In this document: positions 15,995-24,736 of the stretch, one piece after another
Layout: every line of letters begins with the position of its first letter
How positions within the stretch are numbered: position 1 is the stretch's first letter
The notes under the pieces: model-generated
Database searches by the model: none
Told to the model about the DNA's origin: nothing
Seen by the model: the letters and a program-made list of their open reading frames with translations, nothing else
DNA from: Peptococcaceae bacterium BRH_c4a
GTDB lineage: Bacteria; Bacillota; Desulfotomaculia; Desulfotomaculales; Desulfocucumaceae
Assembly (NCBI GenBank): GCA_000961585.1
Contig: LADN01000020.1
Location: 1 to 64,000, forward strand
DNA length: 64,000 nt
Direction: 5' to 3'
Program-made: the position numbers and the translations under genes

Positions 15995-17062
15995 ATGCAT
16001 TGCCAGGAAATTCAGGAATTGCTTTCGGCATATATTGACGGCATGCTGGAACCCTCCGTGCAAAATACGGTGGAGAGGCACCTGGAACACTGCTCGGTAT
16101 GCCGGCAGGAAGCGGAAGATTTAAAAATGATTGTGGGTCTGGTGCAAGACCTGCCTCTGCTGGACCCCCCGGCGGAATTCAGGCAGGGACTGAGGGCCAG
16201 GCTGGAAGATATTAAGGGCTTGAATATTGATGCGGCGCAAAGGCCGGCCAGGGGAAGGTGGTACGGAGTGGCGGCGGCGGCCGCCAGCTTACTGCTGGTA
16301 TTTGGTGTTGCTTACGCCTGGCACCAATTCTCATATAAGACAGGGGCCGGGCAAAGCACCGCTCTCTTGGGGAGCCGGCAAGAGGGGGATTCTCCGCAAG
16401 TTAAAAAAGATATGATGGATTCCCGGTCAGAGCTTGCGCCGGACGGTGTGACCCTGTCTGATGAATCGGTGGCCACTTCGCATAGTCTTAGTACCGGTTT
16501 GAAACTTAAATCAATATTAATTGAAAGCGGATCCACTCCTTCGGCCAAACAGGAGATGATCATTCGGGAGGCAACCGGGAAAACCGCACCGGATGGAAAC
16601 GGGGTAGCAGCCAGGGGCGCTGCCACACCAGGCGCCATACAGCCTGTTCCGCCCCAAAAGGCCGTCCTGGATTTGAAGGTTGATGATAAAGGAAACGCCA
16701 CCCGTGAGGTTTTTGGTATTGCCGGAAGGTACGGTGGTGTGGCCGCCGTTTTGCCGGACACCGGGGGTAAGGAAATACTGTTACGGGTTCCCGGAAGCCA
16801 GTTTGAAAAGGTCATTTCAGATGTGGGAAGGGCCGGTAAGATTATCAGGGAGGATTATACAGGGGGCGGGTTAGCCCAATTGCCTCCGGAGGTGGAACAG
16901 ATCGAGCTGTACGGTAAGGTTGGATCGGAGCAGGAAAAAACCATGGCCCCTGCTTTGTCTGTTCAGGGTGTGCCCGCCCCCCAAGCGGGCAGCAGGGATC
17001 AGGACCCATTGAGGCTGGACAGCAATGTTCCCATGGCCACCATCAGGGTGAGGCTGGAATAG
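15995..17062 (+). CDS. membrane-anchored anti-sigma factor with large outer domain
   Basis: This 355-residue protein follows the sigma gene by 12 bp. Residues 1-40 carry the zinc-binding anti-sigma domain (ZAS), with HLEHCSVC as the HxxxCxxC signature and an upstream Cys/Glu pattern (CQEIQELLSAYIDG). A single membrane segment lies at about residues 88-108 (YGVAAAAASLLLVFGVAYAW), so the ZAS domain is cytoplasmic and residues 110-355 are outside. The outer part ends in a region (residues about 225-310, KEILLRVPGSQFEKVISDVG) resembling the DUF4349-type fold. That is unusual for an RsiW relative and may be the sensing part. Regulated proteolysis in the membrane is the family mechanism. Confidence 0.85.
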   Translation: MHCQEIQELLSAYIDGMLEPSVQNTVERHLEHCSVCRQEAEDLKMIVGLVQDLPLLDPPAEFRQGLRARLEDIKGLNIDAAQRPARGRWYGVAAAAASLLLVFGVAYAWHQFSYKTGAGQSTALLGSRQEGDSPQVKKDMMDSRSELAPDGVTLSDESVATSHSLSTGLKLKSILIESGSTPSAKQEMIIREATGKTAPDGNGVAARGAATPGAIQPVPPQKAVLDLKVDDKGNATREVFGIAGRYGGVAAVLPDTGGKEILLRVPGSQFEKVISDVGRAGKIIREDYTGGGLAQLPPEVEQIELYGKVGSEQEKTMAPALSVQGVPAPQAGSRDQDPLRLDSNVPMATIRVRLE

Positions 17063-17183
17063 TGGGCTTTCGGATGGGGATGGTTTGGTGATAATTTATT
17101 TATTAAGTATTTTTATTTTTTGAACAATATGTATTTGACTTGTCATAAGAGCCCAAACAATGTAAAATTATTTGAAACTGTGC

Positions 17184-17202
17184 CCGGACCGGTCTAGCCG
17201 GT
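17184..17202 (+). promoter_or_regulatory. perfect hairpin in the nfu leader
   Basis: GGACCGG and CCGGTCC, separated by TCTAG, form a 7-bp hairpin about 77 bp before the gene. A possible promoter (TTGACT near 17135, TGTAAAAT near 17160) precedes it. Its function is unknown. Confidence 0.4.
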
Positions 17203-17278
17203 CCTTATGCTGACGGACATAAAAACTGTTGCTGTAAGGTTATAATATTTTTAACCAGGAAAGGAGGTCCTACTTGAT

Positions 17279-17500
17279 ATGAAGGAGAAGGTGGAAGCAG
17301 TTTTAGATAAAGTCCGCCCTGCTTTGATAAGGGACGGAGGAAATGTTGAGCTGGTTGATGTTACTGCTGACGGGACAGTCAAAGTCAAGTTGGTGGGCGC
17401 CTGCGGCAGCTGCCCCATGTCGACGTATACTCTGAAAATGGCCATCGAAAAAACCATCAAACAGGAAATACCCGAAATTAAGGAAGTTGTGCAGGTATAA
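17279..17500 (+). CDS. NifU C-terminal-domain (Nfu) iron-sulfur scaffold
   Basis: This 73-residue protein corresponds to the Nfu domain alone. [20 protein letters not shown] is the conserved helix and strand, and [16 protein letters not shown] carries the C-x-x-C motif, near residues 41-44, that holds a 4Fe-4S cluster between two subunits. It delivers assembled clusters to apoproteins in the cytoplasm. Its ribosome binding site AAAGGAGG lies 8-10 bp upstream. It stands alone with its own leader and a strong terminator, the normal arrangement in Clostridia. Confidence 0.93.
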   Translation: MKEKVEAVLDKVRPALIRDGGNVELVDVTADGTVKVKLVGACGSCPMSTYTLKMAIEKTIKQEIPEIKEVVQV

Positions 17501-17532
17501 TTTCCGACACCGAATACATAGCTGTTATCAGC

Positions 17533-17575
17533 ATTAAAAGAGGAAGCCTTGATTGTTAAGGCTTCCTCTTTTAAT
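17533..17575 (+). terminator. bidirectional terminator after nfu
   Basis: Perfect 18-bp arms (17533-17550 and 17558-17575) with a 7-nt loop end in TTTTAAT on one side and ATTAAAA on the other, so both nfu and the opposing yedF transcript could end here. Confidence 0.92.
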
Positions 17576-17598
17576 GTTGTAATGGAAAGGCTGTTACC

Positions 17599-17640
17599 AT
17601 TCTGGATTCTGAATTCTGGATTCCAGCCGCCCACAGGGCG
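17599..17640. repeat. TTCTGGATTC-type dispersed repeat with hairpin
   Basis: TTCTGGATTCTGAATTCTGG is followed by the hairpin GCCGCCCACAGGGCGGC. The same family occurs at 15135, 19612, 21472, 59626, 60903 (inverted) and 61370 (inverted). Confidence 0.7.
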
Positions 17641-17643
17641 GCT

Positions 17644-18255
17644 TTACGCTATTGTGATCACCTTTGCCCCTCCGCAGAGGTAGCCGTTAATATCCAGCAT
17701 GTTGCCCACCCGCCCGACCTTCAGCTTTTCCTTCAATTTGTAGTAGTCCAGGCAGGTGCCGCATGAAATCATGGTGACACCTTTGGCGGACAGGGACTGC
17801 AATTGTTCCAGCGCTGGTGATTCTTCACAGGCAGACATTACCCCGCTGTTGAGAAATAGCAGGGCCATGGGGGCAGGGTTCATTTCGTTGAGGGTTACCA
17901 GGAGGCTTTTCATTAAAACCTGGCCCAGGTCCGGGGATCCCTGGCCCAAAAGGTTGGAGGTGATCAAATAAACCATTGGGGGCTTTCCTGGCTGTGGATC
18001 TGCGACTTCCCGCTCCCTGTTTACATTTCCGGCACGGCCCTTGGTGATGGTGATGCGGTAATCCTGCCCGGATTTTTCTGCGCTGGCTTTATAGCCGGCG
18101 TTTTTTGCAAAGAGGGAGATGTTTTCCCGGGCTGTTTCGTTGTCCACCACGGCTGTTACAGTGCCTTCGGCAATAGAGTCCAGGGCCTTTTTCACCTGTA
18201 TAACAGGTTGGGGACAGGCCAGACCCTTACAATCAAGGTTGAGAGTTTCCGGCAT
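17644..18255 (-). CDS. yedF: YedF: TusA-like/DsrE-like selenium metabolism protein
   Basis: This 203-residue protein has an N-terminal TusA/SirA-like domain (residues 1-75: LNLDCKGLACPQPVIQVKKA, with the conserved C-P-x-P) and a C-terminal DsrE/DsrF-like domain (residues about 95-203: YLITSNLLGQGSPDLGQVLM, then ISCGTCLDYYKLKEKL with a C-x-x-C). Families with this pairing are found next to selD and are thought to handle reactive selenium or sulfur for selenophosphate synthesis. The stop of selD lies just 14 bp upstream of its start on the same strand, so the two form an operon. It has no in-frame TGA of its own. Confidence 0.88.
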   Translation of the reverse strand: MPETLNLDCKGLACPQPVIQVKKALDSIAEGTVTAVVDNETARENISLFAKNAGYKASAEKSGQDYRITITKGRAGNVNREREVADPQPGKPPMVYLITSNLLGQGSPDLGQVLMKSLLVTLNEMNPAPMALLFLNSGVMSACEESPALEQLQSLSAKGVTMISCGTCLDYYKLKEKLKVGRVGNMLDINGYLCGGAKVITIA

Positions 18256-18269
18256 GTTTGTACTCCTTT

Positions 18270-19304
18270 TTAAATCAGTTTTATCAAATCAGTTTGTCTT
18301 TGGGTCACCTGGCCCACGATGTCGGCACGGATGCCTTCCTGCTTCATTTCCTCCAGGGCCTTATGGACCCCGGAGGCAGGAACAGCTATAAAGAGTCCTC
18401 CGGAGGTCTGGGGGTCGAAGAGTATTGCCGTTGTTTCCGGTCCCAGCTTTGCGGGTATATTTATTTCTCCCGACAGGAAATCCCTGTTGGCGTAGGCTCC
18501 GGCGGGTATCATGCCCATTGCGGCCAGTTCCCTTGTCCCGGGCAGTATAGGTATGCGGTCAACCCATATTTCAAAGGAAACCTTGCTGGCCCTGGCCATT
18601 TCGGCGGCATGCCCCAGAAAGCCGAAGCCTGTAATGTCGGTGCAGCTTTTAACGTTATACCTGATCATAACCTCGGCCGCTCTGCGGTTAAGCTGCAGCA
18701 TGTTGTCCACGGCGGCCCTGACGGTATCCTGTGAAGCAATATCTCCCTTTGCCGCTGTATTTATTATTCCCGTGCCCAGAGGCTTGGTCAGTATCAGCAG
18801 ATCTCCGGGGGAAGCCCCGGCATTGGTCAGCACCCTTTGGGGGTGCACCAGTCCGGTTACTGCCAGGCCGTATTTGGGAACATCATCCTGAACGGTATGT
18901 CCCCCGGCTATGATGGCTCCGGCCTCGGCCACCTTTTGGGCGCCGCCCCTCAGTATTTCCCCAAGCAGCTCCGGCGGCAGGCAACTGGGGAAGCAAACTA
19001 TGTTCAGGGCCAGGAGGGGTTTACCCCCCATGGCGTAAACATCGCTCAGGGAGTTGGCCGCAGCTATTTGGCCGAAAAGGCAGGGGTCATCAACCACAGG
19101 GGTGAAAAAATCCACTGTCTGTATCACGGCCAGCTCATCGTTCAGCCGGTATACGGCGGCATCGTCAGATGTTTCGGTTCCCACAATGAGATTGGGGTCG
19201 GTAACCGGGGGCAGTTGTCGCAGAACCTGCGACAGCGCAGCGGGCGCCAGCTTGGAGGCTCACCCCGAAGCTGTGGTCATCTGTGTTAATCTAACTTTCT
19301 CCAT
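18270..19304 (-). CDS. selD: selenide, water dikinase (SelD) containing selenocysteine
   Basis: SelD makes selenophosphate from selenide and ATP, the selenium donor for Sec-tRNA. The conventional frame begins at 19184, but upstream of it the same frame continues to an ATG at 19304 behind GGGAGGG, interrupted only by TGA at 19262-19260. The N-terminus then reads MEKVRLTQMTTASG-U-ASKL, exactly where SelD has its catalytic Cys or Sec (position 15), followed by the conserved Lys. A hairpin right behind the TGA fits a bacterial SECIS. GTETSDDAAVYRL is the metal/ATP-binding Asp region, and GFGFLGHAAEMARAS and the DPQTSGGL motif are also present. Total length is 344 residues, the family norm. Standard gene finding would truncate it. 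Confidence 0.95.
19216..19234 (-). promoter_or_regulatory. SECIS-type hairpin of selD
   Basis: On the reverse strand TGTCGCAG pairs with CTGCGACA around GTT, starting 25 nt after the TGA codon. The G-G-U-U at the apex resembles the SelB-binding loop of bacterial SECIS elements, and the spacing is in the normal range. Confidence 0.82.
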
Positions 19305-19367
19305 TTCTACCCTCCCCCCTCTCTGCATGTCGCTTGAGGGTCGCTACGTGGTCGCTAATGGGTAGGT

Positions 19368-19576
19368 GGAGCGATTTAAGTCCGGCCTACATAACCTCCT
19401 GCTGCAACTGTCTCTAAACTCGGTCGCCAACGGAATGCCGACCGCCTCCAACGCCGCATCCATGCGTTGATTCCGGCTTCCGGCTGCGTCCTGCAGCCAG
19501 CTCGGCATTCCGTAGGCTTGGTCGTTAAGAGACAGTAGCAGCCTCCGGCACATTCCGCACGGACTTAAATCACTCC
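19368..19576. repeat. 209-bp structured repeat, copy 2
   Basis: It has the same length, orientation and stems as copy 1 (outer arms at 19368-19384 and 19560-19576), with only scattered substitutions. The right flank (GTCACGCTTGCTTTTTCTGG and on) recurs inverted beside copy 3. Confidence 0.88.
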
Positions 19577-19611
19577 CCCTCACTGCATGTCGCTGTGGGG
19601 TCACGCTTGCT

Positions 19612-19682
19612 TTTTCTGGATTCTGGCTTCTGGCTCCTGGATTCCGCCGTCTGCAAGACGGCACCGCCCACAAGGCGGTTAT
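19612..19682. repeat. TTCTGGATTC-type repeat with paired hairpins
   Basis: Repeated TTCTGG/CTCCTGGATTC words are followed by hairpins CCGTCTGCAAGACGG and CCGCCCACAAGGCGG. The same block is inverted at 60903-60981. Confidence 0.75.
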
Positions 19683-19836
19683 TTTATATTATCACCAATT
19701 AGAAAAAAAATTGTCGGCATAAATATTTTTTATCATTTCCACGCCTCCTATAAGGAATTCTTTCTTGTAGGCAATATCCAGCGATTAGTAATGTTTGTCA
19801 ATTTTTACTCATATATTTTTGCGAGGAGGGGTTTTC

Positions 19837-20121
19837 ATGGCCTGGCAGGACTTTAAAAAAAAGTTCAAAAGACAGATGTCGGATATGCTGGAGATTCCCA
19901 GTGAAATTATAATGGATTTGCCCAAGGTTGTCCTGGTTGGCGACCTGCAGGTTTTTATCGAAAATCACAGGGGTATTGTGGAATACTCGGCTGAGAGCGT
20001 CCGGGTTAATGTGGGCGATTATGAGGTGGCCGTATACGGGGAGGATTTGCTTCTGCGCAACATACTGCCCGACGAGATTTGCCTGGAAGGGCGCATTAAA
20101 AGCATACAGTTTGTCCGCTAA
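19837..20121 (+). CDS. yqfC: YqfC-family sporulation protein
   Basis: The ATG at 19837 follows GCGAGGAGGGG, giving 94 residues; the upstream in-frame start at 19795 lacks a ribosome binding site. The sequence MLEIPSEIIMDLPKVVLVGD, then IENHRGIVEYSAESVRV and RIKSIQF, is typical of YqfC, a small beta-rich protein widespread in spore formers and always beside yqfD. It is linked to sporulation by genetics and sigma-E control in Bacillus; its biochemical function is unknown. yqfD starts about 70 bp downstream. Confidence 0.9.
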   Translation: MAWQDFKKKFKRQMSDMLEIPSEIIMDLPKVVLVGDLQVFIENHRGIVEYSAESVRVNVGDYEVAVYGEDLLLRNILPDEICLEGRIKSIQFVR

Positions 20122-20183
20122 CCGTTTTTTTTGCAGGTTCCGGCGTTTGGGCGAGGGACAACCTTTTGGTGAAGCTGTAGGTA

Positions 20184-21455
20184 ATGGGGGGGATGGAGTT
20201 GTTTCTCTTTAGGCTTTTATCGTTTATATTTGGGTATGTAAACATACTGATCAGGGGAGAGAGCCTGGAAAAGTTTTTAAACATGGCCGCCAGCAGAGGC
20301 ATATTTCTGTGGGATATCAAAAGGATAGGACAGAATGAAATTTTAGTAAAGACCAGGCTGAGCGCAGTCAAGCCTTTAAGGCATATAGGCAGAAATAGCA
20401 AAACCAGATTTAATTTTAAAGGCCGTGAAGGTTTGCCCTTCATGATCCATAGGATCAGGAAAAGGAAGTCTGTTATTTTCGGGGCGATGTTTTTTTTGTT
20501 TGGACTTTACGTGCTCAGCTCTTTTATCTGGTTTATAGACATAAAGGGCAACCACGACCTGTCCAGGGAAGATATATTAAGGATTACGGGTGAGGCCGGA
20601 CTAAAGGTTGGTTCGGTTAAATTCAGGGTGGACCAGGACAGGGTGGAAAAGCTGATTCGTGAGAGAATGCCGGAGGTTTCCTATGTGGGTGTCGATATAA
20701 ACGGTACCCGGGCCACCATTGAAATAGCGGAAAAAATAATCATAAAGAAGAAAGAGTCCCAGCCTTCCAACGTAGTTGCCAGAAAGGCCGGACTGATTAA
20801 GGAAGTGCTGGTTCTGGTGGGGGACCCTGCAGTAAAGGAGGGAGATACCGTTGTGCCGGGACAGCTTTTAATATCCGGTGTCATTCCTCCTCCGGAAACA
20901 CTAAACCAGGACCCCCCAGGCATTTCCGGCGGGGAGACGGCCCGGCGGGCGCCGGCATATCCACCGACCTGCGTCCGGGCCAGGGGGGTGGTGAGAGCCC
21001 GGGTCTGGTATGAGGGCTACGGAGAAGTTCCTTTGCAGGAGGAAGGATCCCGGGAGACAGGCAGCCTCTTTTCCAGGGTTCGCATTAAAATTGGTGACAA
21101 GGAAATAATTTTATCAGGCGCACAGAATATTCCTTTCAATAACTATAGAATTGAAAGCAGCATTAAAAGACCTCCCGTTTGGAGGAATCTTTCAATACCC
21201 GTCGAATTTATATCTGAAGAATACCATGAAGTGGAAAAATACAGAATCCAGCGCAGCCGATCCGAAGCCCTGGAACTGGCCCGAAAAAAATCTCTGGAGC
21301 TGGCTAGGTCAAACACGAAAAATATAGAGGGCGAATACCATGTTCTGGACGAGAAAACCACCGAGGTTTCTCCAAAGAATCCTGAGAATATTGTAAGGGT
21401 GAGGGCCTATATCGAGACTTTGGAAGACATTGGCCTCGAAAAGCCTTTAAAATAG
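20184..21455 (+). CDS. yqfD: sporulation protein YqfD (SpoIV-like)
   Basis: This 423-residue protein has an N-terminal cytoplasmic part (ILIRGESLEKFLNMAASRGI), one membrane segment at about residues 95-113 (SVIFGAMFFLFGLYVLSSFI), and an outer part with DIKGNHDLSREDILRITGEA, LIRERMPEVSYVGVDINGT and a C-terminal helical region. That organisation defines YqfD, a sigma-E-controlled protein of spore formers resembling SpoIV-type coat or engulfment factors. Two starts are possible, 20184 (used here) and the ATG at 20193; neither has a strong ribosome binding site. It precedes phoH, as in Bacillus and Clostridia. Confidence 0.9.
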   Translation: MGGMELFLFRLLSFIFGYVNILIRGESLEKFLNMAASRGIFLWDIKRIGQNEILVKTRLSAVKPLRHIGRNSKTRFNFKGREGLPFMIHRIRKRKSVIFGAMFFLFGLYVLSSFIWFIDIKGNHDLSREDILRITGEAGLKVGSVKFRVDQDRVEKLIRERMPEVSYVGVDINGTRATIEIAEKIIIKKKESQPSNVVARKAGLIKEVLVLVGDPAVKEGDTVVPGQLLISGVIPPPETLNQDPPGISGGETARRAPAYPPTCVRARGVVRARVWYEGYGEVPLQEEGSRETGSLFSRVRIKIGDKEIILSGAQNIPFNNYRIESSIKRPPVWRNLSIPVEFISEEYHEVEKYRIQRSRSEALELARKKSLELARSNTKNIEGEYHVLDEKTTEVSPKNPENIVRVRAYIETLEDIGLEKPLK

Positions 21456-21471
21456 ACGAGCTTTAAATCCC

Positions 21472-21506
21472 ATTCTGGATTCTGGCTCCTGGATTCTGGA
21501 TTCCGA
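21472..21506. repeat. TTCTGGATTC-type dispersed repeat
   Basis: ATTCTGGATTCTGGCTCC is followed by TGGATTCTGGATTCC, another member of the family seen at 17599 and 19612. It has no hairpin here. Confidence 0.65.
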
Positions 21507-21561
21507 CAGAATGAGATAGTCAGTATTAGTCACAACAAATGACACAGGAGGTACTAATTTA

Positions 21562-22536
21562 TTGCAGGAGAATACCGAAGCAAGGGTTGTTCTGGAAGAC
21601 ATCGGTGCGGCAGCCGAAATATTCGGTCGTAATGACGAGCATTTAGCCCTTATTGAACGGGTTCTGGGGGTAAGGGTGGTAGCCCGCGGCGAAGAACTGG
21701 TTATACTGGGGGACCCTGATCAGGTTAAACTTGCAGAGGAAGTTTTTGACCAGTTGCAGAATTTTTACCGGGCAGGTAACCGGCTGAGTCTGCACGAAAT
21801 CAATTATGCGCTGAAATCAGTGAAGGCCGGAATTAAGGACGCCCTTTCCAACCTGACCACCGATATATCCCTGGTTTCAGTCAGGGGTAAACAGATAAAA
21901 CCTAAAACCATAGGTCAAAAGGTTTACCTGGAGACAATAAAAAGACATGACATAGTTTTTTCCATAGGCCCTGCGGGTACAGGCAAAACCTATCTGGCGG
22001 TGGTTATGGCCATACGGGCGCTGCGCAACAAGGAAGTGCATAGGCTTGTGCTTACCAGGCCTGCGGTGGAGGCCGGCGAAAAACTGGGCTTTTTACCAGG
22101 AGACCTGCAGGAGAAAGTTGACCCCTATTTAAGACCTCTGTATGACGCCCTTTATGATGTTCTGGGATTGGAGAATACTCAGAAGTATCTGGAAAGGGGC
22201 ATTATTGAAATTGCTCCCCTGGCCTATATGAGGGGGAGGACTCTGGACGATGCCTTTATTATACTGGACGAGGCGCAGAATACCACCGTTGAGCAGATGA
22301 AAATGTTTTTAACCAGGCTGGGTTTTGGTTCCAACGCCATTATCACCGGGGACATTACCCAGATAGATCTTCCCAGGGGGCAGGTTTCGGGCCTTGTTAA
22401 CGCCCAGAAAGTACTTATGGGAATAAAGGGTATAGCATTCCACTACCTGACGGGGGAGGATATAGTGCGCCACCCTCTGGTTCAGGATATCATAAGGGCA
22501 TATGATCATAAGGATGAAACCGGTCGGGAAGCCTAA
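21562..22536 (+). CDS. phoH: PhoH-like ATPase
   Basis: This 324-residue protein starts with TTG at 21562, 10 bp after AGGAGGT. An N-terminal KH-like segment (residues 1-75) is followed by the PhoH P-loop ATPase: GPAGTGKTYLAVVMA (Walker A, about residue 139), LVLTRPAVEAGEKLGFLPGD, and DAFIILDEAQNTTVEQMKMF (Walker B, about residue 235). PhoH proteins are linked to RNA metabolism and, with the neighbouring YbeY, to ribosome and rRNA processing. It lies in the usual yqfD-phoH-pgpH-ybeY order; the pgpH gene follows by 16 bp. Confidence 0.94.
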   Translation: MQENTEARVVLEDIGAAAEIFGRNDEHLALIERVLGVRVVARGEELVILGDPDQVKLAEEVFDQLQNFYRAGNRLSLHEINYALKSVKAGIKDALSNLTTDISLVSVRGKQIKPKTIGQKVYLETIKRHDIVFSIGPAGTGKTYLAVVMAIRALRNKEVHRLVLTRPAVEAGEKLGFLPGDLQEKVDPYLRPLYDALYDVLGLENTQKYLERGIIEIAPLAYMRGRTLDDAFIILDEAQNTTVEQMKMFLTRLGFGSNAIITGDITQIDLPRGQVSGLVNAQKVLMGIKGIAFHYLTGEDIVRHPLVQDIIRAYDHKDETGREA

Positions 22537-22552
22537 TCAGGGGAGTAAAAAA

Positions 22553-24736
22553 ATGCCTTCTTTCGTATCTCTGAGAAAGGAATTACTTAACGGTATCACC
22601 TTTCTTATGAAAAAAAGGAAATTTCGCAGGGGCAGCGCTGCGGTGCTGTTCTTTTTGTTGTTGACAGCTTTAATTTCCCTGGACTTTGTTCCGGACAAAG
22701 TGAGTCTCCAGCCCGGTCAGGTGTCCAGGGAGAATATTTTTGCCCCCAGGACTGTGGTTTTCGAGGACAGAACCAGGACTGAGATAAATAAAAAGATGGC
22801 TGCCGAGGCCATTGAGAAACAGCACGATCGGCGGGAAGAGGTGGAGTCGGCCGTGCTGAAGGATATTGACGTCGTGATTCGGTCCATAGGGGCTTTGCAG
22901 CAGGATAGCGCCCTGGGCCAGGGGGATAAGTTGAAAAAGATTGCCGCTGCTATTCCTTTCACACTGCCGGAAGCCACCCTCCAGGCGCTCTCCTCACCCG
23001 ACGCCAGGTCCCTTGAGTTGTTGAACAATGAAATCAGCTCGGAAGTATTCAGGTATATGAATTCCAAGAATGGGGTTACCGGCGATAACTTGAATGATGT
23101 TGTGGAAGGCATCAGTGAAAGGATATCAGCGGCTAAGCTTTCCAAGGACTATACCGATCTGGGCAGGGGTCTGATAAAGCATTACATGCGCCCCAATACC
23201 TTTTTGAATGCGGAAAAAACCAGGCTGTTGCAGTCGGCGGCCAGGGAGTCGGTTCCTCCGGTGATGGTCACCATTCGCAAGGAAGAAAAGGTTATCGGCG
23301 CCGGGGAAATTGTAACAGCCGAACATCTGCAGAAACTGGAGGCTCTGGGACTCTCCCGGGGAGGGCTGCCCTGGAGGGCCATTACAGGTAATGCCTTGCT
23401 GCTGGCTTTGCTTATGGTGGTGGTTCTATTTTACCTGTATCAACAGAACAGGGAGATTTATAAAAATGCCGGGGTGCTTTACCTTCTGGGCATAATAGTG
23501 GTGGTGGTGCTGGCCGTGGCCAAAGGAATACTGGCCATTGAGCTGACCAGATCCCCCCAGTTCGGATCACTTCTGGGCTATATGGTTCCTATGGGGGCAG
23601 CAGGTATGCTGGTGGCCATACTGATTGATTCCAGGCTGGGGGTGCTGATTGTCAGCCTCATCAGTTTTTTGCTTGCGCTCATGGCGGGTGGGGTCAATTT
23701 CGGTTTGGTGGGGCTGGTGGGAGGTGTCACCGGGGTTTACAGCGTAAGCAAGCTGAGCCAGCGGGAGGATTTGGCCAGGGCCGGGTTTTATACCAGTGCC
23801 GCCACTGTTACGGCAATAATTATAATGGGTGTTATAAATAACACTTCTCCCGCCCTTGTTATGAGTTCGGCTCTTATTATGGGGATTACCAACGGAATAC
23901 TTTCTTCTATTTTAACCAACGGGTCTTTGCCCTACCTGGAGAATGCCTTTGGAATAACATCGTCGGTGAGACTGCTGGAACTTTCCCATCCCAGCAGTCC
24001 CCTTCTGAAAAAACTTTTAACCGAGGCGCCGGGCACCTATCATCACAGCATTTTGGTGGGCAACCTGGCCGAGTCGGCCGCCGAGGTGGTGGGGGGAGAC
24101 AGCCTGATGGTCAGGGTGGGCGCCTATTACCACGATATAGGGAAGATTAAAAGGCCTTACTTTTTCATTGAAAATCAACTGTCCAGTGACAATCCCCACG
24201 ATAAAATTGCTCCCAGCCTGAGCACCCTGATACTGACTTCCCACATAAGGGACGGGCTTGACCTGGCTAGGGAGTTCAAACTGCCCCAGGCCATAACAAA
24301 TATTGTGGAACAGCATCATGGGTCCAGTCTGGTGACATACTTTTATCATAAAGCCAGGGAAAGTGGCGGAAGCAATATCAATGAGGACGAGTTCAGATAT
24401 GAGGGACCAAAACCCCAGACTAAAGAGGCCGCCATTGTCATGTTGGCCGATTCGGTGGAGGCGGCGGTGCGGTCCATGCAAAACCGGACCCACGGAAGGG
24501 TAGAGGCCCTGGTAAGAAAAATACTGAGGGACAAACTACTGGACGGGCAGTTGGACCAATGCGACCTTACCTTTAAGGATTTGGAAAAGATAGCCGAATC
24601 CTTTTTGAGGGTGCTTAGCGGAATTTTCCATTCCCGGGTGGAGTATCCCGACCTTACCAAGGAAATGGAAAGGAGAAAGTCAAAACATGGCGGTTATAAT
24701 AAGCAATCTACCGGAGGAAGTGCCGTTGGACCATGA
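22553..24736 (+). CDS. pgpH: PgpH-type 7TMR-HD cyclic-di-AMP phosphodiesterase
   Basis: I start at the ATG at 22553 behind CAGGGGAG (727 residues); a longer frame from 22502 overlaps phoH. One N-terminal membrane helix (GSAAVLFFLLLTALISLDFV) leads to a large extracellular 7TMR-HDED domain (to about residue 275), then about seven membrane helices (residues 280-460), then a cytoplasmic HD domain with HHSILVGNLAES, YYHDIGKIKRPYFF and VEQHHGSSLVTYF, the metal-binding His/Asp residues. This is the architecture of PgpH, which degrades c-di-AMP. It overlaps ybeY by 50 bp. Confidence 0.94.
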   Translation: MPSFVSLRKELLNGITFLMKKRKFRRGSAAVLFFLLLTALISLDFVPDKVSLQPGQVSRENIFAPRTVVFEDRTRTEINKKMAAEAIEKQHDRREEVESAVLKDIDVVIRSIGALQQDSALGQGDKLKKIAAAIPFTLPEATLQALSSPDARSLELLNNEISSEVFRYMNSKNGVTGDNLNDVVEGISERISAAKLSKDYTDLGRGLIKHYMRPNTFLNAEKTRLLQSAARESVPPVMVTIRKEEKVIGAGEIVTAEHLQKLEALGLSRGGLPWRAITGNALLLALLMVVVLFYLYQQNREIYKNAGVLYLLGIIVVVVLAVAKGILAIELTRSPQFGSLLGYMVPMGAAGMLVAILIDSRLGVLIVSLISFLLALMAGGVNFGLVGLVGGVTGVYSVSKLSQREDLARAGFYTSAATVTAIIIMGVINNTSPALVMSSALIMGITNGILSSILTNGSLPYLENAFGITSSVRLLELSHPSSPLLKKLLTEAPGTYHHSILVGNLAESAAEVVGGDSLMVRVGAYYHDIGKIKRPYFFIENQLSSDNPHDKIAPSLSTLILTSHIRDGLDLAREFKLPQAITNIVEQHHGSSLVTYFYHKARESGGSNINEDEFRYEGPKPQTKEAAIVMLADSVEAAVRSMQNRTHGRVEALVRKILRDKLLDGQLDQCDLTFKDLEKIAESFLRVLSGIFHSRVEYPDLTKEMERRKSKHGGYNKQSTGGSAVGP

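Larger units (their letters stand above)
19305..19836. other. intergenic: structured repeat copy 2 and flanks
   Basis: No gene is seen. It holds the 209-bp repeat copy 2, a TTCTGGATTC-type repeat with two GC hairpins (19612-19682), and the yqfC leader. Confidence 0.6.
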
